52,067 nucleotides of DNA from an uncultured Lachnospiraceae bacterium (GTDB lineage Bacteria; Bacillota; Clostridia; Lachnospirales; Lachnospiraceae). The stretch is taken from assembly GCA_947178125.1 (NCBI GenBank), contig CAMWXB010000023.1, positions 1 through 52,067 on the forward strand. Direction: 5' to 3'. The notes under the pieces were generated by a model, which had not been told where the DNA came from, did not search any database, and saw nothing but the letters and a program-made list of their open reading frames with translations. The first letter of the stretch is position 1, and every line of letters starts with the position of its first letter. The position numbers and the translations under genes were made by a program. Below, piece by piece: positions 39,772 to 48,745 of this stretch.

Positions 39772-40782
39772 ATGATTTCTGTTAAGCACCTGTCAAAATA
39801 CTACGGCGAACATCTTGCTGTAGATGATATATCCTTCGATATTACCGAAGGTCATGTATATGGCTTCCTCGGTCCTAATGGTGCTGGAAAATCTACAACA
39901 ATGAACATTATTACAGGCTGTCTGTCAGCTACGGACGGAAAAGTCCTCATCGACGGGCACGACATCTTTGACGAACCGGATGCAGCTAAAAAGTTGATCG
40001 GCTATCTTCCGGAACATCCGCCGCTGTATATGAATGAGTCCCCGCTGGAATACTTGAAATTTGTTGGAGAAGCCAAAGGTCTTCGGGGAGCTGAATTATC
40101 TGCACAGGTTAGCGAAGTGATTGAAAAAACAGGTATTTCCAATGTAAAAAACCGCCGTATTTCAACGCTGTCGAAAGGATATAAACAGAGAGTCGGAATC
40201 GCACAGGCTTTGCTTGGTAATCCCAAAGTCATTATTCTGGATGAACCTACTGTCGGTCTTGACCCTATTCAGATTATTGAGATTCGTGATTTGATTACGG
40301 AATTGGGAAAGACACATACCGTAATATTCTCATCCCATATTCTTTCAGAAGTGCAGGCTATCTGTGACCAGATTGTAATGATAGCCAAAGGAAAGCTGGT
40401 AGCGTTTGGCGAACCGGAAGAACTGCAGAAACAGCTTCTGACACCTAACGAAATTATTCTTACTACAGATGCAGCGGATATTGAAATCAAAAAGATTCTT
40501 GATAATGTTGAGCACATCGCTGAAATTGATGTTGAACCTTCAGAGTCCGAGTTTACTGTAGCACACATAAAATCCGATCATGATGATATTTATGATTTGT
40601 CTTCATCTGTATTTCGTGCCTTTGCCGTAAGTGACAGGATTATCTATGAAATGTCCCTTAAGAAAGGAAATCTTGAAGATGTCTTTATTGAGTTATCTGA
40701 AAATGCAGATGCTGAACCTGCAAAATCAGATGAAATACAGGAAAAAGATGTCACAGTAGAAAGTGAGGTGGACAAGGCATGA
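39772..40782 (+). CDS. ABC transporter ATP-binding protein (GldA-like)
   Basis: The 336-residue ATPase has Walker A GPNGAGKST at 34-42, signature LSKGYKQRVGIAQ near 132, Walker B VIILDEPTVGLDP and the H-loop in IFSSHILSEV. A C-terminal extension of about 100 residues ends in a charged tail. It resembles GldA and other ABC-2 exporter ATPases. AAGGAGGG precedes the ATG, and it overlaps the permease gene by ATGA. In Clostridia this four-gene set recurs without gliding motility, so export of a lipid, peptide or polysaccharide is more likely. Confidence 0.9.
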   Translation: MISVKHLSKYYGEHLAVDDISFDITEGHVYGFLGPNGAGKSTTMNIITGCLSATDGKVLIDGHDIFDEPDAAKKLIGYLPEHPPLYMNESPLEYLKFVGEAKGLRGAELSAQVSEVIEKTGISNVKNRRISTLSKGYKQRVGIAQALLGNPKVIILDEPTVGLDPIQIIEIRDLITELGKTHTVIFSSHILSEVQAICDQIVMIAKGKLVAFGEPEELQKQLLTPNEIILTTDAADIEIKKILDNVEHIAEIDVEPSESEFTVAHIKSDHDDIYDLSSSVFRAFAVSDRIIYEMSLKKGNLEDVFIELSENADAEPAKSDEIQEKDVTVESEVDKA

Positions 40783-41642
40783 TTGCCATTTTGAAACATG
40801 AGTTGAGAATCTATTTCCACAGCCTTACGGCGTATGTTTTCGGTGCATTTTTGTTAGTATTTGTGGGCATTGGCGCTATGTTATATAATCTCCAGGCTGC
40901 TGTCAGCAATTTTGAGTTTGTTCTTGGTTTTAGCAGTGTGGTATTTGTGGTAATCGTTCCTGTTCTGACAATGCGCGTTATCGCAGAAGAACGCAAGCAG
41001 AAAACGGATCAGCTGTTATATTCCCTGCCGGTATCTACCACTAAGGTTATTTTGGGCAAATATTTAGCTCTTTTATTTGTCTATTTGATCCCTCTTTGCG
41101 TGATCGCTGCATATCCGGTTATCTTTTCGCAGTATGGGGATGTTTACTTAGTGACTTCTTATGGCAGTTTGATTGCATTCTTTATTATGGGAGCCGCCCT
41201 GATTGCCGTGGGTGTTTTTATATCTTCTCTGACAGAAAACCAGGGGCTTGCCGCCGGCATTGGAATTGCCGTGATCCTTTTTAATTATTTTAGCGTCAGT
41301 CTGGCTGAATATGTCTCTGCAACAGCTTTTGGTACTGCGGCTGCGATTTTTATCATTGCTGTGCTGCTTGGTTGGATTATCCATCATCTGACTAAAAATA
41401 ACACTCTCGCTTATGGTGTCAGTCTGGTATTGATGGCTGTCACTGTAGCCGTATTTTTTGTTGATGAGACAAAATTTGAAGGTCTTCTGCCTGATATTAT
41501 GAAGAAGCTTTCTCTTTTTGACAGATTAGATACATTTGTGAATGGTGTTTTTGATATGACTGCCATTATTTATTTCCTGTCTGTAATAGTATTCTTCTTA
41601 TTTTTATCTGTGCAGTCACTTGAGAAGAGGAGGTACAACTGA
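40779..41642 (+). CDS. ABC-2 permease (GldF-like)
   Basis: The 287-residue protein has six membrane helices and begins MIAILKHELRIYFHSLTAYVFGAF, the typical GldF-type start. RVIAEERKQKTDQLLYSLPVS is the cytosolic segment that contacts the ATPase. It overlaps its neighbours at both ends, so the operon is translationally coupled. Together with the ATPase and the two following proteins it forms a probable membrane exporter. The substrate cannot be told. Confidence 0.9.
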   Translation: MIAILKHELRIYFHSLTAYVFGAFLLVFVGIGAMLYNLQAAVSNFEFVLGFSSVVFVVIVPVLTMRVIAEERKQKTDQLLYSLPVSTTKVILGKYLALLFVYLIPLCVIAAYPVIFSQYGDVYLVTSYGSLIAFFIMGAALIAVGVFISSLTENQGLAAGIGIAVILFNYFSVSLAEYVSATAFGTAAAIFIIAVLLGWIIHHLTKNNTLAYGVSLVLMAVTVAVFFVDETKFEGLLPDIMKKLSLFDRLDTFVNGVFDMTAIIYFLSVIVFFLFLSVQSLEKRRYN

Positions 41643-43075
41643 TGAAAACAAACAAGAAAACACACGGAAGTCAGTTGGCTCTCAAAGGCGGTTCATACTC
41701 CCTGATTGTCACGGTAGTCGTGTTGGCTATATTGATTGTTGTCAATATTTTTGCATCTATATTACCTGCGGCCCTGACCAAATACGACATCAGTTCCAGC
41801 AAACTGTATTCAATTACCAGCAACACGAAAGTTGTCGTCAATAATCTTCAGCAGGACGTAACGATCTACTGGGTTGTACAGGCAGATGCCGAGGATGACA
41901 TTATTGAGAACTTGCTTGGCAAATATGAAAGCCTTTCGGAGCATATAAAGGTAGTAAAAAAGAATCCGGATGTATTCCCTGCCTTTACAGAGCAATATAC
42001 CGATGAAATGGTTCCTAACAACAGTTTGATTGTCGAATCTGATGAGCGCAGCCGGTACATTAGTTACAATGATATCTATCTGGCTGAACCGGATATGTAT
42101 TCTTACACTTACACAACATCTTTCGATGGCGAAGGTGCTATTACATCGGCGATTGATTATGTTGTTACGGAAGATCTGCCTCAGTTATATGTTTTGGAAG
42201 GACATGGCGAAGCTGAGCTTCCATCAACTTTTGCAGACGCTATCGAAAAAGAAAACATTGTAATCAACACGTTATCTTTGCTGACTGTTGATGAAATCCC
42301 GGAAGAAGCTGATGCAATCATGATATATGCCCCTGAAAGTGATATTTCAGAAGAAGAAAAGACCATGTTGGCTGACTATACAGCTAATGGAGGCAAATTA
42401 CTGGTGATGGCCGGCCCTGTAGAAGGAACTGTTCTGACCAATCTGAACAGCCTGCTGTCTGATTACAATATAGAAATGGCAGAGGGTATTGTCGTTGAAG
42501 GAGACCGTAACCATTACGCTTTCGGATATCCTTATAGCCTGGTGCCGGAGATGGAAGATTCCAATATCACTGCTCCTCTAATTGAAGAGAATTATCATCC
42601 TATACTTCCTCTGTCCCAGGGTATGACCATTGGAACCACAGAAAAGGGAACTGTAACCGAATTAATGACCACATCCGATCTTGCGTTTAGCAAAACCGCA
42701 GGATTTGAACTGGAAACTTACGAAAAGGAAGATGGCGATATTGACGGTCCTTTTACAATGGCTGTTTCTATCGAAACCAGTGGCGCAGGGCAGATTATCT
42801 GGTTTTCAGCCTCAGATTTTCTGAATGATATGTATAATGCCTTTTCTTCCGGTGCAAATGTGGATCTGGCTATGAACTCTTTATCTTCCCTTATTGGAGA
42901 ACGTGAAGCCATTGCCATCCGCAGTAAGAGTCTTAACTATAATTACCTGACCATTACGGCTTCTACGTCTAATACGTTGAAAGCATTGATGATTGGTGTG
43001 TTCCCGCTGGTATATCTCGGAATCGGCATTTTCATTATTATAAGAAAGAGAGGCAGACAGAATGAAACGATCTAA
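41642..43075 (+). CDS. GldG-family ABC auxiliary protein
   Basis: The 477-residue protein has an N-terminal membrane helix (about 22-44, LIVTVVVLAILIVVNIFA), a long extracytoplasmic domain of the ABC-transporter auxiliary type with YDISSSKLYSITSNTKVVV, DLPQLYVLEGHGEAELP and MIYAPESDISEEEKTML, and a C-terminal helix (about 445-467) followed by a short basic tail. Such proteins accompany GldA/GldF exporters. GAGGAGG lies just before the start, which overlaps the permease stop. Confidence 0.88.
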   Translation: MKTNKKTHGSQLALKGGSYSLIVTVVVLAILIVVNIFASILPAALTKYDISSSKLYSITSNTKVVVNNLQQDVTIYWVVQADAEDDIIENLLGKYESLSEHIKVVKKNPDVFPAFTEQYTDEMVPNNSLIVESDERSRYISYNDIYLAEPDMYSYTYTTSFDGEGAITSAIDYVVTEDLPQLYVLEGHGEAELPSTFADAIEKENIVINTLSLLTVDEIPEEADAIMIYAPESDISEEEKTMLADYTANGGKLLVMAGPVEGTVLTNLNSLLSDYNIEMAEGIVVEGDRNHYAFGYPYSLVPEMEDSNITAPLIEENYHPILPLSQGMTIGTTEKGTVTELMTTSDLAFSKTAGFELETYEKEDGDIDGPFTMAVSIETSGAGQIIWFSASDFLNDMYNAFSSGANVDLAMNSLSSLIGEREAIAIRSKSLNYNYLTITASTSNTLKALMIGVFPLVYLGIGIFIIIRKRGRQNETI

Positions 43076-44483
43076 ACGAATAATTACTCTGGTGGCCGTT
43101 CTGGTGGCAGTGTGCACTGCAACATTTGCTCTGACAAAATATGAAAAGAAGCAGGAAGAAATCCAGAATAGCGATGCGGTCATTCTGGAAATTCCTGTAG
43201 ATACCGTAGAATCACTTTCATGGGAATACACAGAAGATGGGCTGGCCTTTCATAAAGGCACGGATGGCTGGCTGTATGATGGCGATGAAACGTTCCCTGT
43301 CAGCGAAGATAAAATTTCAGATATCCTTTCACATTTTGAAGCATTTGGTGTAAGTTTCATCATTGAAAATGTGGAAGATTACAGTCAATATGGACTGGAT
43401 AAACCTGAATGTGTCATCCGCCTGTCTGCAGCTGACCAGAGCTATGAACTCAAACTTGGTGATTTCAGCAAAATGGATGAACAACGCTATGTAGATATTG
43501 GGGATGGAAATGTTTATCTGGTCAGCCAAGACCCTATGGATTATCTGGTGTCTGAGCTGTCAGGAATGATTTTACATGATGATACTCCGGATTTTGAAAA
43601 CGTTGCCGATATTCAGTTTACCGGAAGTGAAAATTATAGTATCACTTATATTGAAGAAAGTACAGATACTTATAATGAAGATGATGTCTATTTCACCGGA
43701 AAAGACGGGAAGAATCTTCCATTGGACACCGATAAAGTAACAAACTATCTGGATACGGTCTCTTCCTTGAGCTTATTGAACTATGTAACTTATAATGCCA
43801 CAGATGCAGAACTGGAAAGTTATGGACTGGATGAACCGGAACTATCCGTAACTGTTAATTATACCTACACAGACGATGATGAAAAAGATATCTCTGACAC
43901 CTGTATCCTGCACATCAGCCGAAATCCGGAGGAACTCAAAGCGGCTGAAGAGGCAGAGGCTAATGAGGAAGAGGAAATTCCTGCTGTTACCAAATATATA
44001 CGGATTGGTGATTCACAGATTGTCTACGAATTGGATGACTCGGCTTATAGTATCCTGGCTGCAGCGTCTTACGATGACCTGCGGCACAAAGAAGTCATCT
44101 GGGCTGATTTTGGTATTGTGACTCAAATTGATATCACATTGGAAGAAGAGAGCCACAGCATCACATCTGTTTTGGACGAGAAGGATGAATCCAATGACCG
44201 TATCTGGTACTACGGCGAAGAGGAAATTGACATCAATGATTTGCAGAGTACGTTGGCAGGCCTGAGTGCTGACAGTTTCACTGATGAAACTCCGGATCAG
44301 AAAGAGGAAATCAGTCTTATCGTATATTTGGATAATGAAAATTTCCCGCAGGTAAAAATACAGCTTTACCGTTATGATGGAAGTCTTTGTCTGGCTGTTG
44401 TGGATGGTGAAAGTATATCTCTTGTGGACCGCTCCGCCGTAATGGATCTTGTTGAAGCTGTCCAGGCCATTGTCTTGAATTGA
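43062..44483 (+). CDS. DUF4340 protein, exporter partner
   Basis: The 473-residue protein has an N-terminal anchor helix (about 5-25) and an acidic extracytoplasmic part with several alpha/beta modules of the DUF4340 type: VESLSWEYTEDGLAFHKGTD, YSQYGLDKPECVIRLS, ESYGLDEPELSVTVNY and KEVIWADFGIVTQIDITL. The internal similarity (YGLD-P appears twice) suggests a duplicated unit. It overlaps the GldG-family gene by 14 nt and is the last gene before a strong bidirectional terminator. It probably binds the outside of the exporter. Function unknown. Confidence 0.85.
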   Translation: MKRSKRIITLVAVLVAVCTATFALTKYEKKQEEIQNSDAVILEIPVDTVESLSWEYTEDGLAFHKGTDGWLYDGDETFPVSEDKISDILSHFEAFGVSFIIENVEDYSQYGLDKPECVIRLSAADQSYELKLGDFSKMDEQRYVDIGDGNVYLVSQDPMDYLVSELSGMILHDDTPDFENVADIQFTGSENYSITYIEESTDTYNEDDVYFTGKDGKNLPLDTDKVTNYLDTVSSLSLLNYVTYNATDAELESYGLDEPELSVTVNYTYTDDDEKDISDTCILHISRNPEELKAAEEAEANEEEEIPAVTKYIRIGDSQIVYELDDSAYSILAAASYDDLRHKEVIWADFGIVTQIDITLEEESHSITSVLDEKDESNDRIWYYGEEEIDINDLQSTLAGLSADSFTDETPDQKEEISLIVYLDNENFPQVKIQLYRYDGSLCLAVVDGESISLVDRSAVMDLVEAVQAIVLN

Positions 44484-44487
44484 ACCA

Positions 44488-44536
44488 TATGATAAAAAGT
44501 GCCCGCACCTTTCAGATGCGAGCGCTTTTTATCATA
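44488..44536. terminator. Bidirectional terminator between convergent genes
   Basis: TATGATAAAAAG (44488-44499) pairs with CTTTTTATCATA (44525-44536), 12 bp, with inner G/C-rich pairing of GCGC type. It serves both the ABC operon and the two-component genes on the minus strand. Confidence 0.85.
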
Positions 44537-44565
44537 TAAGAATGTGTTGGGAAGTGCGGCATTCG

Positions 44566-45774
44566 TTATTTCTTTATATTGAGTTGAACGAAAAATGAAT
44601 TGACACCATCTTTACTTTCAGCCCATATCCTGCCCTGATGCTGTGCAACAATATTTTCCGCTATGGAGAGGCCAAGTCCAAAGCTCCCCCGGCTCCGTGC
44701 CTTATCCATACGATAGAATCTCTGAAAAATATGCTTCAATTCTGCTTGTGGAATTGGATTTCCCTGATTGGAAACTTTCAAACAACATTTATTCCGCTCT
44801 TTACTATACAATGTAACATGAGTTTCACTATTGGCTAAAGAATACTTTTGCGCATTGTCCAACAGGATATCAATAACCTGCTGCAAGCCATCTTCATTGC
44901 CATGAACAATGATATCCGGTTCTACAAAACTTTCAAATGATAACCCTTTTTCATAAAAAATACCTTCAAAAGAAATAGTTGAATTAAGAGTTAATTTACT
45001 CAGGTTGATTGGACTCATGGGAAGTGTTGTCATTTGATTGTCTGATTTAGCCAGAATCAGTATCTTTTCAACAAGCTGTTTCATTTGTCCGGACATAAGG
45101 AGTATGCTTTGTAAAAAATTGTTTTTCTCCATTTCATTATAGTCTGGGCATTGTAATAGTTCCGTATTTGTCATAATGACAGTAAGCGGAGTTTTTAGTT
45201 CATGGGATGCATCTGCAACAAACTGTTTTTGCTGCTGCCATGCCCTGGCAACAGGTTTGACTGCCCACCGGGACAGGAAAATACTGATTCCAAGAAACAC
45301 GAGAAAACTAAATAGACCAATGACAGCAAACGATTTAAGCAGACTATTCAGAGTATTAGTTTCGCTGGATATATCTGAAAATACGATTACTGTTCCCATC
45401 GGCATTGATATACGGCAATAACGCAGGTTATGTTCTTTGATTAATCCGATTTCCTGCCTGTTCTTAACAGATTCGTTTATCAGATCTATCAGGAATCCTC
45501 GATTTGACAGATCATAATAACCACCATCGGAGGAAACAAGTTCCCCTTCCGGACTGAGTTGTAAAATGAAGAATGGAAGCCTGAGATCAGAGGTAGAGTC
45601 ATCCGGATGCCCCGGCTGAAAAGGGTTAGACGCAATGGATCTCATCATATTGATGCTTTCTGTTTCTAAATGCCTTTGTGTGAAGTTATAGATCAGACCA
45701 AAAATAACAGACAGCATAATGGTTACAATCGTCATATTGATTACAACAAATTTTATTTGTAGTTTTTTAATCAT
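44566..45774 (-). CDS. Sensor histidine kinase
   Basis: The 402-residue kinase has helices at about 8-30 and 147-168, an extracellular sensor domain of about 115 residues between them, a HisKA domain with His191 in FVADASHELKTPLT, and an ATPase domain (IDILLDNAQKYS, KVSNQGNPIP, FGLGLSIAENIV). It overlaps its response regulator gene by ATGA. The pair is convergent with the Gld-like exporter operon and probably controls it, since similar direct repeats occur in both promoter regions. Confidence 0.92.
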   Translation of the reverse strand: MIKKLQIKFVVINMTIVTIMLSVIFGLIYNFTQRHLETESINMMRSIASNPFQPGHPDDSTSDLRLPFFILQLSPEGELVSSDGGYYDLSNRGFLIDLINESVKNRQEIGLIKEHNLRYCRISMPMGTVIVFSDISSETNTLNSLLKSFAVIGLFSFLVFLGISIFLSRWAVKPVARAWQQQKQFVADASHELKTPLTVIMTNTELLQCPDYNEMEKNNFLQSILLMSGQMKQLVEKILILAKSDNQMTTLPMSPINLSKLTLNSTISFEGIFYEKGLSFESFVEPDIIVHGNEDGLQQVIDILLDNAQKYSLANSETHVTLYSKERNKCCLKVSNQGNPIPQAELKHIFQRFYRMDKARSRGSFGLGLSIAENIVAQHQGRIWAESKDGVNSFFVQLNIKK

Positions 45775-46445
45775 GGCGTATCGACCTCCACTATATATCC
45801 TAAACGGCGGACCGCCTTAATCTGCACGTTCGAACCGATATGTTTCAGCTTTTTGCGGAGCAATCCTACATAAACCTCTACATGATTTTCAACTGCGTTG
45901 GAATCAAACCCCCATACGCGGCAGAGGATCAGCTCCTTTGAAAGAATTTGGCCATGGGATGACATCAGATAACGCATTACATCAAACTCTTTCGAGGATA
46001 GGCGGATACTGTTTTCGCCGCAGACTAAAGTACAATTTGACAAATTCAGTGAAGTGTCTCCGACAACCAGTTCGTTAATCTGAGGACCCTGCCTGCGTAA
46101 AAGTGCATTAATGCAGGCAAGTAGCTTTCTGCTGTCAAATGGTTTGGTCAGATAATAATCGGCTCCTGCATTCAATCCTTCAATTTCATCTTCCAGTTCA
46201 GATTTTGCTGTCAGCATTAGTATCGGTGTTCCGCAGCGGTCTGCGCGTACTTTTTTGGCTACTTCATATCCATTCATTTTCGGCATCATTACATCCAATA
46301 TCAGAAGGTCATAAATGCCTGTTTCTGCGTATGCAGCTCCTTCTTCACCATCATAAACACATTCTACTTCAAAACCTTTTTTGGTAAGAAGAGCATTGAG
46401 AGAATCTGCTAACAATTTCTCATCTTCTATAATCAGTATTTTCAT
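45771..46445 (-). CDS. Response regulator, OmpR/PhoB family
   Basis: The 224-residue protein has receiver residues E7-D8-E9, phosphoacceptor Asp51 (LILDVMMPKMNGY), Lys in YYLTKPFDSR, and a winged-helix domain (LSSKEFDVMRYLMSSHGQILS, ENHVEVYVGLLRKKL, VRRLGYIVEVD). It is first in the minus-strand pair, with AGGAGG just upstream of the ATG. Upstream, TTTTTCA repeats two helical turns apart (46534 and 46556) are candidate binding sites for autoregulation. Confidence 0.92.
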   Translation of the reverse strand: MKILIIEDEKLLADSLNALLTKKGFEVECVYDGEEGAAYAETGIYDLLILDVMMPKMNGYEVAKKVRADRCGTPILMLTAKSELEDEIEGLNAGADYYLTKPFDSRKLLACINALLRRQGPQINELVVGDTSLNLSNCTLVCGENSIRLSSKEFDVMRYLMSSHGQILSKELILCRVWGFDSNAVENHVEVYVGLLRKKLKHIGSNVQIKAVRRLGYIVEVDTP

Positions 46446-46656
46446 AGGAAACCTCCTGGGATTTTTGAGTGAATCGTATCATAATAATATGACCAAAAGT
46501 TGAAGAAAAGCTGAAGAAGTGGAAATTCACAAATTTTTCACAACTAAAATCAGAATTTTTCAGCAAAGAAAATTTAGATTTCATCGGAGAAGCGGTGGAC
46601 GATACAGTATAGGTACTGCCGAAGTAATAGGAAACAGCAGAGGGGATGATATGTGA

Positions 46657-46731
46657 ATGTATGATGTGATAGTGGCCGGGATGGAGAGCGGGTACTGTGC
46701 CGCTGGATTTTCAGGTGTTCAATATTCATAA
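46657..46731 (+). pseudogene. Remnant of a FAD-dependent oxidoreductase N-terminus
   Basis: The 24-codon frame MYDVIVAGMESGYCAAGFSG looks like the dinucleotide-binding start of flavoprotein oxidoreductases (usually YDVIVVGAGPAGSTAA). GAGGGGATG is upstream. The frame stops at 46731 and the glycine motif is damaged, so this is a worn gene start. The assignment rests on a few residues. Confidence 0.4.
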
Positions 46732-46886
46732 TAGCCTCCGGAACCTCAGTTGCAGTACAAATCCAGTTAAGGATATATTTTTACTTATAAAGCGATAAAT
46801 TGTCAAATTCTGTTCTGTCGGCGGTATTGCCTGGCCTGTTGCATGGTCAGCATCCTTTTGCCAGCATCCCTTTCATATTTTCCGTA

Positions 46887-46915
46887 TTGTCAAATTTTTG
46901 TCAATGTGGTATGAT
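46887..46915 (+). promoter_or_regulatory. Promoter of the pantothenate operon
   Basis: TTGTCA (46887-46892), 17-bp spacer and TATGAT (46910-46915) lie 51 bp before the PanT ATG. No riboswitch-like fold is obvious in the short leader. Confidence 0.7.
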
Positions 46916-46966
46916 TACACCGTATTGTATCTCATATAAGAGAATGATAACAGGAGGAAACGTACC

Positions 46967-47797
46967 ATGAAAAATGAAAGAACTTACGAACTGGTGCTGA
47001 CAGCACTGTTCACCGCCATAATCGTGATTATGGCATTCACACCGCTGGGATATATCCCGCTCGTTGTTATCAATGCGACGATCATTCACATTCCGGTCAT
47101 CTTGGGAGCGCTATTTCTTGGACCGAAGAAAGGTGCATTTTTAGGATTCGTATTTGGTTTCACAAGCTTTATCAACAACACATTCAAAGCAGTTACGCCG
47201 TCGGCCTTTGTCTTTTCACCGGTGCTTGCGGTGAATATCGTAGGCGTCTTTGGCATTTTCAAGAGCCTCTATATTTGCTTTGTGCCGCGTATACTGGTAG
47301 GCGTCGTTCCGTATTATGTATACCTGCTGATACATAAATTGCTAAAGGGCGGACAGAAGGTATGGCGCATCATCATAAATCTTGCGGCATCTTTGATACT
47401 GCTGTTTTCATTGAACGCATTGCTGAATCGTTTGCTGCAGGATAAATTAAGTGAAAGCATCTGTATGACGCTCAGCTTTGTAGTGGGAATTGGGGCAGGT
47501 GTCATTCTCTTTGTGGTATTGTCTTTTGCCGGTTATAAGAAAGGTTCTACGAATATTGCACTCGCTTATGCGGGGCTGGCCGGCGCTTTTACGAATACAT
47601 TGCTTGTTATGAGCGGTATTTTTATTTTATACAGAGACGCCTATGCACAGGCGCTCGGCATTGCGGGAGAAGCGGTGTTCAATACGATCATGGGCATTAT
47701 CAGCTTTAACGGCGTTATTGAAGCCGTTGTTGCGGCTATTATCATAGCGGGTGTCGGGCTTGCATTAATGAAGGTCAAGCCAATTAAGGGGAAATAA
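46967..47797 (+). CDS. panT: ECF transporter S component, pantothenate (PanT-like)
   Basis: The 276-residue protein has six or more membrane helices and a typical S-component start (ELVLTALFTAIIVIMAFTPLGYIP) plus IVINATIIHIPVILGALFLGPKKG-like helix and TSFINNTFKAVTPSAF. The S component binds a vitamin and works with shared EcfT and EcfA units encoded elsewhere. Pantothenate is inferred from the neighbours CoaX and CoaBC, which use it for coenzyme A. AGGAGG precedes the ATG. It is longer than usual for S components (about 190), with extra helices near the centre. Confidence 0.8.
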   Translation: MKNERTYELVLTALFTAIIVIMAFTPLGYIPLVVINATIIHIPVILGALFLGPKKGAFLGFVFGFTSFINNTFKAVTPSAFVFSPVLAVNIVGVFGIFKSLYICFVPRILVGVVPYYVYLLIHKLLKGGQKVWRIIINLAASLILLFSLNALLNRLLQDKLSESICMTLSFVVGIGAGVILFVVLSFAGYKKGSTNIALAYAGLAGAFTNTLLVMSGIFILYRDAYAQALGIAGEAVFNTIMGIISFNGVIEAVVAAIIIAGVGLALMKVKPIKGK

Positions 47798-47864
47798 GAG
47801 GAGCCGCCAGCCCATGACTGATGGAAGCGGCAGAGTATACACAAATAGAAAGGAAAATAAAAAA

Positions 47865-48632
47865 ATGATTCTGGCAGTAGATATCGGCAATACCAATATC
47901 GTCATCGGCTGTATGGAGCAGGAGAAGATTTATTTTGTAGAAAGGACATCGACCAATATCAGTAAGACGGAACTGGAGTATGTCGTGGAGTTCAAGACGC
48001 TTTTGGAGCTGTATCGAATCGATATGGCGGAAATTACGGGCTGTATCATGGCTTCTGTCGTGCCGCCAGTTACCAATATCGTCAAGGCTTCCATAGAAAA
48101 ACTTCTGCGCATTACACCGCTTCTCGTGGGACCCGGTGTTAAAACGGGGCTGAATATTCTGATGGATAATCCGGCGCAGGTAGGTTCCGATTTGATCGTT
48201 AATGCGGTCGCGGGCTTACAGTATTATGGTGCGCCGATTATTTTGATTGACATGGGAACTGCAACGACGATCAGTGTGGTGGATGATAAGAAAAATTACA
48301 TCGGCGGCATGATTCTGCCGGGCGTTAAAGTTTCTCTGGATTCCCTTGTCAATCGGACCTCTCAGCTGCCCAAGATCAGTTTGGAAGCGCCGAAAAGAGT
48401 TATCGGGAAAAATACCATTGACTGTATGAAGAGCGGTATCGTGATGGGGCAGGCGGCCTGTCTGGATGGTATGATCGAGCGGATACTGGAAGAACTCGGT
48501 TACGAGGCGGCGGTTGTTGCGACCGGCGGACTTGCGGGCAGTATCGTGCCTTATTGTAAGCGGAAAATTGTTCATGATAATGAGTTGACTTTAAAGGGAC
48601 TCGGTCTTATTTATTGGAAGAATGCGGAATAA
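47865..48632 (+). CDS. coaX: Type III pantothenate kinase
   Basis: I chose ATG 47865, where MILAVDIGNTN begins exactly as in the family; an ATG at 47814 adds 17 unlikely residues. The 255-residue enzyme belongs to the ASKHA fold: phosphate-1 motif AVDIGNTNIVIG, the central GADL-like stretch (GSDLIVNAVAG), phosphate-2 IDMGTATTISVVD, and VATGGLAGSIV near the end. It phosphorylates pantothenate in the first step of coenzyme A synthesis. It lies between the pantothenate transporter and, across family A and B elements, CoaBC. Confidence 0.93.
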   Translation: MILAVDIGNTNIVIGCMEQEKIYFVERTSTNISKTELEYVVEFKTLLELYRIDMAEITGCIMASVVPPVTNIVKASIEKLLRITPLLVGPGVKTGLNILMDNPAQVGSDLIVNAVAGLQYYGAPIILIDMGTATTISVVDDKKNYIGGMILPGVKVSLDSLVNRTSQLPKISLEAPKRVIGKNTIDCMKSGIVMGQAACLDGMIERILEELGYEAAVVATGGLAGSIVPYCKRKIVHDNELTLKGLGLIYWKNAE

Positions 48633-48634
48633 AA

Positions 48635-48745
48635 GTGTGAGAAGAAGTTCTAAAACTCGCAGCAAAGGCTGCTTCGTTAAGAACTTCTACGGTTCGCGTG
48701 GCGAACCTTTCTCACACTGCAGAATGTCCTGACGGCCATTCTGCA
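48635..48745 (+). repeat. Family A three-way-junction element, copy A4
   Basis: Perfect stems are: outer GTGTGAGAA (48635-48643) with TTCTCACAC (48709-48717); arm 1 GAAGTTCT (48644-48651) with AGAACTTC (48680-48687), capped by GCAGC/GCTGC; arm 2 GGTTCGC/GCGAACC (48691-48707). Hairpin TGCAGAATG/CATTCTGCA (48718-48745) follows. The outer, cap and arm 2 stems differ from A1 at both sides while pairing is kept. Confidence 0.85.

Larger units (their letters stand above)
46446..46966. other. Intergenic region with regulator sites and a gene relic
   Basis: Besides the TTTTTCA repeats at 46534-46562, the relic at 46657 and the promoter at 46887-46915, no gene is visible. The part 46735-46880 carries no feature I can support. 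Confidence 0.5.

Noticed and set aside
46970-47797. Riboswitch in front of the pantothenate transporter
   Set aside because: The leader after the promoter is only about 45 nt and shows no conserved fold.
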